A stretch of 33,710 nt of DNA from Acidimicrobiaceae bacterium (GTDB lineage: Bacteria > Actinomycetota > Acidimicrobiia > Acidimicrobiales > RAAP-2): NCBI GenBank assembly GCA_027315315.1, contig DAHUYG010000010.1, positions 1 through 33,710 of the forward strand, given 5' to 3'. The position numbers were made by a program, and so were the translations under genes. Below are positions 15,774-22,100 of this stretch, one piece after another. The notes beneath the pieces are model-generated. The model saw only the letters and a program-made list of their open reading frames with translations. It was not told the origin of the DNA and did not search any database. Every line of letters begins with the position of its first letter. Position 1 is the stretch's first letter.

Positions 15774-16141
15774 GCGCGACGAGCCTCACAGAAGTCGACG
15801 ATCGCTTCGTTGTAGCGGGACGCCTCGCTCGTGTCACGCCCGTGTCGGGCCCCCCGAACACGACGGGTCCACACGATGGGATCAGGGCGTCGGTGCGCCG
15901 GCCGGTTGCTTCGAGTGGAGCGGACCGAGTCGGGGCTGCCGCGCTCCGGCTGACTGCATCTCGAGGTCCGCGTTGTCAGGCGTTCTCCGAGGGGAATGGT
16001 CACTTGATGGGCCAACCTCCCTAAGATCGAGAGTCCAAGGCCCCGAGCGGCCCGCGTTTTCGTGGTAGGCGGTACTACGCTCGTTGTAGGTCCTGAGCAT
16101 GGGAGCCTGCCGGAACACAAGGGACAGGAAGCGCGAGAGCC
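15774..16141. other. Gene-free stretch of about 370 bases with lower GC
   Basis: No convincing gene on either strand. A minus-strand frame crosses the whole stretch, but most of its translation looks random. Its last part (ASRYNEAIVDFCEA) faintly resembles the end of DUF2252 proteins, too short to call. The end of the stretch should contain the promoter of the two-gene cassette at 16142. The sequence is visibly less GC-rich than the operons to the left. Confidence 0.5.
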
Positions 16142-16453
16142 ATGACTGAAAGTGGCGACGAATCGCAGGGTCGCGCGGCCGCTCTGAGTGTCCTGCTCGA
16201 TCAGATCGGACTTTCCGAGGGTCGGGAGAGCGAGTGGTGGAACTTCCGAACCTACGACGAACTTGGCGGACGGACCCCCACCCAAGCATGGTCGGCTGGC
16301 GACAAGGAACAGGTTGAGCAACTTGTTCAGAGGTGGTTCGCCGAGACAGACGGGGCGCTAGCGGCACGCAGAGCCAACCCCGAATTCATGGACATGCTTC
16401 GGGGCAAACTCGCTGCACTGAGGGCCAAGTCCGGGCTTCGTAGCGCCTCCTAG
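16142..16453 (+). CDS. Putative antitoxin-like small protein (DUF2384/MbcA-ParS-like C-terminal region)
   Basis: Protein of 103 residues, start ATG 16142 with a weak purine-rich AGGAAG upstream. The central stretch WWNFRTYDELGGRTPTQAW followed by SAGDKEQVEQLVQRWF resembles, by eye, the toxin-binding domain of Xre/MbcA/ParS (DUF2384) antitoxins, where W-x-N, LGGRTP and A-x-x-x-G-D-x-x-x-V recur. No clear helix-turn-helix is visible in the short N-terminal part. It is followed after 5 bases by a second small gene, so the two form a cassette. Base composition is lower in GC than the flanking operons, suggesting acquisition by transfer. The toxin partner of MbcA-type proteins is normally a RES-domain protein, which the neighbour is not. 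Assignment is tentative. Confidence 0.55.
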   Translation: MTESGDESQGRAAALSVLLDQIGLSEGRESEWWNFRTYDELGGRTPTQAWSAGDKEQVEQLVQRWFAETDGALAARRANPEFMDMLRGKLAALRAKSGLRSAS

Positions 16454-16458
16454 ACGAA

Positions 16459-16722
16459 GTGCCCCTAGGCGATCTTGGGGCGTTCACTGAGTGGGCGCAC
16501 CGGGAGAACCCCCCGTATCTGCTTGCCATGGCGATCCGTGGATGGATTGAACGCCTCGGCGACTCCCCGTGGCAGGCACCCAGCGTCCCGATCCCCGAGA
16601 TGTCGGTCGAGGGCGAATATCAGATCCGAACGGCGGTCCTCCAGGGCATCGAAATCTTCTACCAGGAGACGTTTTCGGACGGAGTAGTCGACCTGATCCA
16701 CGTCGGGAAATCACCCGGTTGA
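16459..16722 (+). CDS. Small unknown protein, possible RelE/ParE-type toxin partner
   Basis: Protein of 87 residues starting at GTG 16459, 5 bases after the stop of the antitoxin-like gene. I do not recognise a family with confidence. The order of a helix (YLLAMAIRGWIERLGDSPW), a short linker, and then strand-like segments (YQIRTAVLQGIEIFYQETFS and GVVDLIHVGKS) recalls the RelE/ParE fold. There a helix pair precedes a sheet with the pattern Y-x-I-R and a final V-x-L-I-x-V-G strand. Catalytic residues cannot be assigned. Tight coupling with the upstream gene, small size and low GC support a toxin-antitoxin reading; a coupled pair of unrelated hypothetical proteins is the alternative. Confidence 0.5.
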   Translation: MPLGDLGAFTEWAHRENPPYLLAMAIRGWIERLGDSPWQAPSVPIPEMSVEGEYQIRTAVLQGIEIFYQETFSDGVVDLIHVGKSPG

Positions 16723-16788
16723 GCCCAAAGTCGCCTCTGCGAGGGCACGGCTGCCGAGCCGGAACAACCGTGCCGGACGCGAGCGCCC

Positions 16789-17253
16789 TCACCCTTCGAG
16801 CGAGGCGCCGGCGCGGGCCGGCTTCGGGCGCCTGGAGTTCGCGAACGTCGCCGGCTCGCCGCACGACTCGCAGACGAGCCGGGTGGTGAGCGTGTGGCCG
16901 CAGGAGTGCTCGAAGGTGCTGGGCGGGCCCTGGCGCCCCGAGAGGTAGCGGTCCCCCCACTCCCGCAGCGTCGTGATGACGGGGTAGAGGTCCTTGCCGG
17001 CGTCGGTGAGCAGGTACTCGTGGCGCGCGGGGTGCTCGGAGTACTGGCGGCGTTCCATCACGCCCGCCTCGACCAGGGTCTTGAGCCGCGCCGCCATGGT
17101 GTCGCGGGGCGCGCCGGTGCGCCGGACGATCTCATCGAAGCGGCGGTTGCCCAGGAGCACCTCGCGGACGGCCAGGAGCGCCCACTTCTCCCCCACGACC
17201 TCGAGGGAGCGGGCAACCGAACAGACCCTCGGTTCGGGCGTCTTGGGCGTCAC
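16789..17253 (-). CDS. HxlR-family winged-helix transcriptional regulator
   Basis: DNA-binding regulator of about 154 residues. It has the HxlR core CSVARSLEVVGEKWALLAVREVLLGNRRFDEI, then APRDTMAARLKTLVEAGVMERRQY and HEYLLTDAGKDLYPVI. Cys11 sits at the conserved HxlR cysteine that in YodB/HypR-type relatives senses electrophiles or oxidants. The C-terminus adds HSCGHTLTTRLVCESCGEP, a cysteine-rich tail of the kind found in many actinobacterial HxlR proteins. I start at GTG 17253 because TAAAAT lies 7 nt upstream of it (17261-17266, minus), a leaderless arrangement. It diverges from the MFS exporter with palindromic sequences between them, so it most likely represses both itself and the exporter. 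Confidence 0.9.
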   Translation of the reverse strand: MTPKTPEPRVCSVARSLEVVGEKWALLAVREVLLGNRRFDEIVRRTGAPRDTMAARLKTLVEAGVMERRQYSEHPARHEYLLTDAGKDLYPVITTLREWGDRYLSGRQGPPSTFEHSCGHTLTTRLVCESCGEPATFANSRRPKPARAGASLEG

Positions 17254-17260
17254 AGAGGAA

Positions 17261-17266
17261 ATTTTA
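17261..17266 (-). promoter_or_regulatory. Putative -10 box of a leaderless hxlR promoter
   Basis: Read on the minus strand, TAAAAT is separated by 7 nt (TTCCTCT) from the GTG at 17253. There is no ribosome binding site. A candidate operator half-site lies immediately upstream at 17270-17284. Confidence 0.5.
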
Positions 17267-17269
17267 CCA

Positions 17270-17284
17270 GTAAGTCCGAAAATT
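17270..17284. promoter_or_regulatory. Candidate HxlR operator half-site 1
   Basis: GTAAGTCCGAAAATT on the plus strand. It shares GTA(A/G)GTCCGAAA with the minus-strand reading of the right part of the palindrome at 17312-17336, and it lies just upstream of the hxlR -10 box, where a bound repressor would block polymerase. Confidence 0.4.
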
Positions 17285-17311
17285 GGATGCACAGGCCGAC
17301 GCGACCTCTAA

Positions 17312-17336
17312 GGTAGGTCCAGATTTCGGACCTACC
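17312..17336. promoter_or_regulatory. Palindromic operator in the hxlR/MFS intergenic region
   Basis: GGTAGGTCC (17312-17320) and GGACCTACC (17328-17336) are perfect 9-bp arms around AGATTTC. The element begins inside the candidate -10 box TAAGGT (17309-17314) of the exporter gene and ends 13 bases before its GTG at 17350. That is the expected place for a repressor site. Confidence 0.55.
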
Positions 17337-17349
17337 GAAGAGGGAGCCC

Positions 17350-18804
17350 GTGACCGTGACCGCCGTCGACCGCCCGATCCGGACACCCCGGGTGGCCGCC
17401 ATCGTGATGGTGCTCTCTCTGGCAGTGTTCATGTCCAGCCTCGACACCTTCATCGTCAATCTGGCGTTCCCCTACATCGGGCGCGAGTACGCCGGCACCT
17501 CGCTCGGCACGCTGTCGTGGGTCCTGAACGCCTACACGATCGTGCTCGCAGCGGTGCTGGTGCCCGCGGGCCGCTGGGCCGACCGGGTGGGGCGACGCCG
17601 GGTCTTTGGCGCCGGGCTCGTCGCGTTCGGGGTCGGGTCGCTCATGTGCGGCGTCGCCCCCGACGTCGGCACCCTCATCGCGGCCCGGGTGATCCAGGCG
17701 TGCGGGGCCGGGATGATGGTGCCCGCCTCGCTCTCGATCCTGCTCAGCACCGTCCCGGCCGAGGCGCGGGTCGGGGCGATCGGGACCTGGTCGGCCTTCG
17801 GGGCGCTCGGCGCGGCGCTCGGCCCGGTCATCGGCGGCAGCCTCGTCCAGGTGGGCTGGCGCTGGGTCTTCTGGGTCAACCTCCCCGTTGCGCTCCTCGC
17901 CGTCGCGCTCAGCGCCCGGGTGCTGCCCGAGAGCCGGGACGAGGCCGATCTCGGACGGCCCGACACCCTCGGCGCCGGGTTGCTCGCGCTCTCGATCGGG
18001 CTGCTCGCGCTTGCGCTCGTCGAGGGGCCCGGGTGGGGATGGGGCTCGATCCGCGTCCTGGTCGTGTTCGCGGCATCCCTCGGCACCGGCGCGGCGGTGG
18101 TCCTGCGCTCGCGACGGCACCGCAGCCCCGTGCTCGAGTTGGCGATGCTCGCAGACCGGACCTTCGCCGGGACGGTGGCCACGTCGATCCTCTACTACGC
18201 CGCCTTCGGGGCGTGGCTTCTCGCACTGGTCGAGTTCCTGACCGGCGTGTGGCACTTCTCCCCGGTGCTGGCGGGCCTGGCGATCGCCCCGGGGCCGCTC
18301 ATGGTCCTCCCCTTCGCCCGGGTGGTCGCGCCCAGGCTGGCCGGGGTGTTCGGCGGCCCGGGCCGGGTGGCGGCGATCGGGGCCACCGTGAACGCGGCAT
18401 CGTGCGTGCTGTGGCTCTTCCACATGCGGGCGCACGCCGACTATCCGATCCAGCTCCTGCCGTCGCAGCTCATCGGGGGGATCGGGGTCGGGCTCACCAT
18501 CCCGACGCTGCTCAGCGCCGGAACCGCGCACCTGGCGCCCGCCCGGTTCGGCACCGGCAGCGGGATCATCAACATGGCCCGCCAGATCGGCACGGTCATC
18601 GGCGTCGCCGCGCTGATCGCCGTGCTCAGCCACGTCTCGCCGGGCGACCCGGTGGCGGCGTTCCGCCACGCCTCGTTGCTCTCGGCCCTGCTCTTCGGGG
18701 CGGCGTCGGCGGTCTCGATCGCCCTCCTGGTGCGGCGGCCCGTCGGGATGTCGTCGCGCCGGCCGGTCGTCGCCGCCGCCGCCGGGTCAGCGGGGACCTC
18801 GTGA
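17350..18804 (+). CDS. MFS multidrug exporter, DHA2 (14-TMS, EmrB/QacA) type
   Basis: Inner-membrane drug:proton antiporter of 484 residues. Residues about 17-45 (AIVMVLSLAVFMSSLDTFIVNLAFPYIG) hold the first helix with the D-x-x-I-V-N-L-A pattern typical of DHA2 exporters. Motif A appears as GRWADRVGRRRVFG between helices 2 and 3, and motif C-like glycines in GAALGPVIGGSLV. The hydrophobic pattern allows about 14 segments, with VFWVNLPVAL in the middle. Start GTG 17350 follows AGGGAG by 3 bases; a second GTG at 17356 is also possible. It diverges from the HxlR regulator, so expression is probably induced when that repressor is released. The substrate is unknown. The stop overlaps the next start as GTGA (18801-18804). 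Confidence 0.92.
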   Translation: MTVTAVDRPIRTPRVAAIVMVLSLAVFMSSLDTFIVNLAFPYIGREYAGTSLGTLSWVLNAYTIVLAAVLVPAGRWADRVGRRRVFGAGLVAFGVGSLMCGVAPDVGTLIAARVIQACGAGMMVPASLSILLSTVPAEARVGAIGTWSAFGALGAALGPVIGGSLVQVGWRWVFWVNLPVALLAVALSARVLPESRDEADLGRPDTLGAGLLALSIGLLALALVEGPGWGWGSIRVLVVFAASLGTGAAVVLRSRRHRSPVLELAMLADRTFAGTVATSILYYAAFGAWLLALVEFLTGVWHFSPVLAGLAIAPGPLMVLPFARVVAPRLAGVFGGPGRVAAIGATVNAASCVLWLFHMRAHADYPIQLLPSQLIGGIGVGLTIPTLLSAGTAHLAPARFGTGSGIINMARQIGTVIGVAALIAVLSHVSPGDPVAAFRHASLLSALLFGAASAVSIALLVRRPVGMSSRRPVVAAAAGSAGTS

Positions 18805-19166
18805 CCGGCCCGCAGCTGGCATTCTCGCGGCGGATCGATCGGCCCCTGGCGATGAGCCTCGAGGCGATGGGCTCCTGGCGACCGGGCCGCGCGCCGTTGT
18901 CCGGCCGATGCGCGCTTGTCGAGGTCCCCGGTCGGGCCATGTGCTACCGCCTGGGGTTGCGCACGCGTCGGATCGGGCGGCCGGTGCCGATGGAGCTCTC
19001 CGTCACGGCATGGTCGCCGGGGGCCACCCACCTCGAGCTCGCGCCGCTGCGGGCGGTGCGGCCGGGCCGCCGCTACTTCGCGCGGGCCCGCGCCCTCTTG
19101 GACGACGCCACCTCGGCGCTCGTCGGTGTCGAAACGGCACCGAGAGGAACCCGGCCATCGGCCTGA
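18801..19166 (+). CDS. Small protein of unknown function, coupled to the exporter
   Basis: Protein of 121 residues starting at GTG 18801, which overlaps the exporter stop by 4 bp. The sequence (RRIDRPLAMSLEAMGSWRP at the start, CALVEVPGRAMCYRLGLRTRRIG in the middle, AVRPGRRYFARARALLDDA near the end) has no signal peptide or membrane segment, is rich in Arg, and I do not recognise a family. The exact 4-bp overlap and sustained codon pattern support a real gene. Being coupled to the exporter, it may modify or bind the exported compound or its signal; that is speculation. Confidence 0.6.
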   Translation: MTGPQLAFSRRIDRPLAMSLEAMGSWRPGRAPLSGRCALVEVPGRAMCYRLGLRTRRIGRPVPMELSVTAWSPGATHLELAPLRAVRPGRRYFARARALLDDATSALVGVETAPRGTRPSA

Positions 19167-19198
19167 GCGCCCACCTGCTCGCTGGCAGAATGCCGGCG

Positions 19199-19954
19199 AT
19201 GGAGGTCGAGGACCACATCGCGGCGATCGAGGACGAGGGCGCGCTGCTCGCGGCGGCGGCCCGGCGCAGCGACCCCGACGCGGCGGTGACCCGCTGTCCG
19301 GGATGGTGCCTGCGTGAGGTCGTGAAGCACACCGGGCACGTCCACCGGTGGGCGGCCGGCCACGTGGCCAGGGCCAGCGCGGTTCCCCTCCACGCGGGAT
19401 CGGAGGCCGACTGGCTCGCGGCCGGCCCCGGCGACGACGAGCTGGTGGAGTGGTTCTGCGAGGGCCACGCGATGCTCGTGGACGCCCTGCGATCGGCCGA
19501 CCCCGGCCTCCAATGCTCGGCGTTCCTCGATGCGCCCACGCCGCTCGCGTTCTGGGCGCGGCGCCAGGCCCACGAGACCGCGATCCATCGCGCCGACGCC
19601 GAGTCGGCCGGCGGCGCGCCCGGTCCCTTCGACCCGCAATTCGCCGCCGACGGCATCGATGAGCTCGTGATGGGGTTCGCACCGACGCCCCGGGCCCAGG
19701 TGCGCGCCGGGACGCGGCGGGTGCTGGGCGTCGAGGCGACCGACACGGGCCATTCGTGGTCCATCGGGCTCGGACCCGAGGGCATCGACGCCGCCCGCGG
19801 CGGTGGCGCCCACGACTGCCTGGTGCGGGGGCGCGCCTCGGATCTCTATCTCATGGTGTGGAACCGGATCGACCCCGCGCCCCCGGCGATCGAGGCGAGC
19901 GGCGCGCTCGACCTCCTCACGCTGTGGTCCGAGGGGCTCCAGATCACCTGGTAA
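19199..19954 (+). CDS. Maleylpyruvate isomerase-family mycothiol-dependent enzyme (DinB fold)
   Basis: Cytoplasmic protein of about 251 residues with the MDMPI/DinB fold. The N-terminal helix bundle shows CPGWCLREVVKHTGHVHRW (His44) and, about 80 residues later, HETAIHRAD. The E126-x3-H130 pair and the earlier His match the metal-binding His-Glu-His triad of mycothiol-dependent maleylpyruvate isomerase. A C-terminal SCP2-like part ends with ASGALDLLTLWSEG. Such enzymes use mycothiol as thiol cofactor, in isomerisation or S-conjugation; the specific reaction here is unknown. ATG 19199 is preferred over ATG 19190 (three codons earlier). It follows the exporter and the small gene on the same strand, suggesting detoxification of the exported class of compounds, which is inference. 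Confidence 0.85.
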   Translation: MEVEDHIAAIEDEGALLAAAARRSDPDAAVTRCPGWCLREVVKHTGHVHRWAAGHVARASAVPLHAGSEADWLAAGPGDDELVEWFCEGHAMLVDALRSADPGLQCSAFLDAPTPLAFWARRQAHETAIHRADAESAGGAPGPFDPQFAADGIDELVMGFAPTPRAQVRAGTRRVLGVEATDTGHSWSIGLGPEGIDAARGGGAHDCLVRGRASDLYLMVWNRIDPAPPAIEASGALDLLTLWSEGLQITW

Positions 19955-19957
19955 CCC

Positions 19958-20200
19958 CTACTGCTGGTAGCCCTCGACCACCTCGGTCGGGCGCTCGGCG
20001 GCCGCGTCGGGGTCCTGTCCGCTTTCGCGCCGGGCCCGGCGCTGACGCAACAGGTCCCAGCATCGGTCGAGGGCGACCTGGAGGGCGTGCAGTCGTTCGA
20101 GCTCCTCGGGGCTCAACCCCTCCCCGACGTGTGAGCGCTCGAGGCGGTGCTCCTCGTCGGCGAGCTCGCTGATGTGCTGCGCGAGGTCGGCGTCGTCCAT
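19958..20200 (-). CDS. DUF2630 family small protein
   Basis: Protein of 80 residues, nearly all helical and charged. The sequence MDDADLAQHISELADEEHRL, then LSPEELERLHALQVALDRCW and LLRQRRARRESGQDPDAA, matches the actinobacterial DUF2630 family over its full length; no function is established. ATG 20200 is chosen over an upstream in-frame start at 20215 because GAGGAG lies 6-11 bases upstream and relatives begin MDD. It converges on the mycothiol-dependent enzyme gene with 3 bp between stop codons. Confidence 0.9.
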   Translation of the reverse strand: MDDADLAQHISELADEEHRLERSHVGEGLSPEELERLHALQVALDRCWDLLRQRRARRESGQDPDAAAERPTEVVEGYQQ

Positions 20201-20233
20201 CGCGACTCCTCTCATCTCGGGGTCCCCGCGAGA

Positions 20234-20412
20234 CTAGGGGCGTCCCGACACGCCCCAGACGTGGTGGATCGGTCGTGCACCGTGTCGCGGGCGATGCCTC
20301 CGGACGCCGGAGGCGGCGCGCTCGCTTCGCCGTCGGGTCGACCCCAGTCGTCGCCGGCGACCCGCTCGAGTAGGTCGGCCAGGGCGTCGGCCGCCACCGC
20401 CAGCTCGCCCAA
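20234..20412 (-). pseudogene. Frameshifted C-terminal fragment of a DinB-like protein
   Basis: One minus-strand frame reads GELAVAADALADLLERVAG then DDWGRPDG and IARDTVHD. In another frame, entered just after the HD, the sequence continues IHHVWGVSGRP and stops at TAG 20234-20236. Joined, this gives the W-x-R-P and HD-x-x-HH-x-W pattern of DinB-fold proteins. Restoring one base at about 20266-20274 (GAC-GCG-ATC-CAC instead of GACCGATCCAC) would make the two frames continuous. The N-terminal half of a normal 150-residue DinB protein is absent, since the cupin-GrpB gene ends directly upstream at 20426. It is thus a remnant, or a short gene (possible TTG start at 20412) with a sequencing error. 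Confidence 0.4.
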
Positions 20413-20425
20413 GACGACCTCGCGC

Positions 20426-21355
20426 CTATTGCCGGGTCGGCTCCGATGGGCCCCGAGGCCCGAAGCGCGCCATGTCGGGCACCCAGTACTCGGCCTCCGG
20501 CAGGCCGCGCTCGGCCCGCGCCGCCGCGAGCAGGTCGGCGACGAACGCCGCCTTCGCCGCCACGTAGTAGTCCACGTCGCGCCCCGCCTCGCGTGCGTTC
20601 TTGCGCTTGAGCGCCCCGTAGCGGTCTCTCGCGCCCGGATCGGCGCGCAGGACGTCTCCCAGCAGCCAGTGGTCCACGTGCGCCTTGTTGTTCTCGACCA
20701 CGAGGTAGAGGTGATGGCGGGGCAGCGACGAGCCCGCGGGGCAGACGAAGGACTCGCGCCCGGGGACGCCGAGGTCGCCACGCCACAGGTACCCGACGGC
20801 GGCGAGCGCCTCGATGGCCCCCGGCACGTCCTCGTCGGACGCCACGACCACGTCGGCGTCGATGATGGGCTTGGCGGCGAGACCCGGGACCGAGGTCGAA
20901 CCGACATGGTCGATCCGCCGGGCGACGTGGGCGACCGCCGGCCAGAGGTGCTCGCGGATCCGTGCGAACGATGTCGCCCACTCGGGGTCGTGGTCGACGA
21001 CCTCGATGTCGGAGGTCACCCGGAGGGCCAGCACCGTGAAGTCACCCTCGACGGACAGCGCCGTCAGGCCTTCGGGCGATCCGGCGGCGTGGCGCTCGCC
21101 TGGGTCCCACAGTGCCGCCTCGCCGGCGCGCACGCCTCGACGTTCCCGATCGCCCCCGCTGACCCATCCCGCGCCCTCCAAGACTGCGAACAGCTGGCGT
21201 CCGGCCGCCGGGTGCTCCCCGATCGAGCCCCCGGCCGCGAGGTGCAGCACCGCCAGACGGGCCCTGCGGACGTCGAGGAGATCGCCGAGCCGGAAGCCCG
21301 AGCCGAACGCGTCGATCGGCCTCGAGACCTCGGCGTCGAAGCGATGGATCTCCAC
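20426..21355 (-). CDS. Cupin-GrpB fusion protein
   Basis: Protein of 309 residues with two domains. Residues about 1-112 form a cupin-like barrel: LHLAAGGSIGEHPAAGRQLFAVLEGAGWVSG resembles the first cupin motif and ERHAAGSPEGLTAL the second. The His set (H48, H89) is incomplete compared with metal-binding cupins. Residues about 117-290 are a GrpB/UPF0157 domain of the nucleotidyltransferase-like fold, with VVDHDPEWATSFARI, HVGSTSVPGLAAKPIID (150-166) and then D168. HHLYLVV and KRKNA follow. GrpB proteins are of unsettled biochemical function. The GTG start at 21355 begins the cupin motif region. The fusion may couple ligand sensing to nucleotidyl transfer; that is inference. Confidence 0.85.
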   Translation of the reverse strand: MEIHRFDAEVSRPIDAFGSGFRLGDLLDVRRARLAVLHLAAGGSIGEHPAAGRQLFAVLEGAGWVSGGDRERRGVRAGEAALWDPGERHAAGSPEGLTALSVEGDFTVLALRVTSDIEVVDHDPEWATSFARIREHLWPAVAHVARRIDHVGSTSVPGLAAKPIIDADVVVASDEDVPGAIEALAAVGYLWRGDLGVPGRESFVCPAGSSLPRHHLYLVVENNKAHVDHWLLGDVLRADPGARDRYGALKRKNAREAGRDVDYYVAAKAAFVADLLAAARAERGLPEAEYWVPDMARFGPRGPSEPTRQ

Positions 21356-21476
21356 CCGCAGTGATGTAGCAGGTCCGGGCGCGCCCCGGCCACGGGCGGC
21401 CGCCGTGGGCGCCTCGATCCCGTGACCCGGTGCGTCGCGGTCGGCCGGCGCGGCTCGCCCGCAGCACAATGAGTCG

Positions 21477-22100
21477 GTGATGCCGGGGGCGCTTCCGAAC
21501 GATGCCAAGAGAATCCTCGTGTACGGGGTCACGGGCTCGGGCAAGAGCACCCTCGCCCGGGCGATCTCCGAGACCCTCGGGATCCCCTGGCACTCGATCG
21601 ACGACCAGGTCGGCTGGTTGCCCGGCTGGGTCGAGCGCCCCCGGGACGAGCAGCGGGCCATCGTGTCGGGGATCGTGGCCTCCGAGGCGTGGGTGCTCGA
21701 CACGTCCTATGGCCACTGGCGCGATCTCGTCCTCGCACGCGCCCAGGTGATCGTCGCCCTCGACTACCGCCGGCTCGTCTCCCTCGGCCGCCTCCTGCGC
21801 CGCACGGCGCGGCGCCTCGTGACCCACGAGGCCGTGTGCAACGCCAACACCGAGTCGCTCCGCCTGGCGCTTTCGTCGCGCTCGATCCTGGCCTGGCACT
21901 TCAGGAGTTTCTCTTCCAAGCGGAGGTCGATCGCGCGCTGGCTGGCCGATCCGGCCTCGCCGCCGGTGGTTCGACTGTCCACGCCACGGGCGACCGAGCG
22001 ATGGCTCGTCGCCCTCGGGGGCGATGCGCCACCCCGGGGGGCCCGGGGACCCGGTGCGCGACGATCCGATCGGCGCCCGCCGACCTCGACGCCCCGCTAG
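21477..22100 (+). CDS. P-loop ATP-binding protein (adenylate kinase/topology modulation-like)
   Basis: Small P-loop NTPase of 207 residues. Walker A is G17-VTGSGKST-25, followed by LARAISETLGIPWHSIDDQVGW, where WHSIDD and WLPGW resemble the FlaR-like/adenylate-kinase-related family (small kinases with unknown substrates). AWVLDTSYGHWRDL and VIVALDYRRLVSLGRLLRRT supply the second strand and lid region. The last 40 residues are Arg/Pro-rich and probably disordered. The start is GTG 21477 (or ATG 21480); a CACAAT box lies about 7 nt upstream, without a ribosome binding site. Its TAG overlaps the TAG of the convergent gene within the shared palindrome CTAG (22097-22100). Confidence 0.8.
   Translation: MMPGALPNDAKRILVYGVTGSGKSTLARAISETLGIPWHSIDDQVGWLPGWVERPRDEQRAIVSGIVASEAWVLDTSYGHWRDLVLARAQVIVALDYRRLVSLGRLLRRTARRLVTHEAVCNANTESLRLALSSRSILAWHFRSFSSKRRSIARWLADPASPPVVRLSTPRATERWLVALGGDAPPRGARGPGARRSDRRPPTSTPR

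Noticed and set aside
15752-16321. Minus-strand open frame of 189 codons over the gene-free stretch and the putative antitoxin gene
   Set aside because: It crosses the perfect inverted repeat and overlaps the better-supported plus-strand gene. Only its last residues (ASRYNEAIVDFCEA) recall DUF2252, too little to call.
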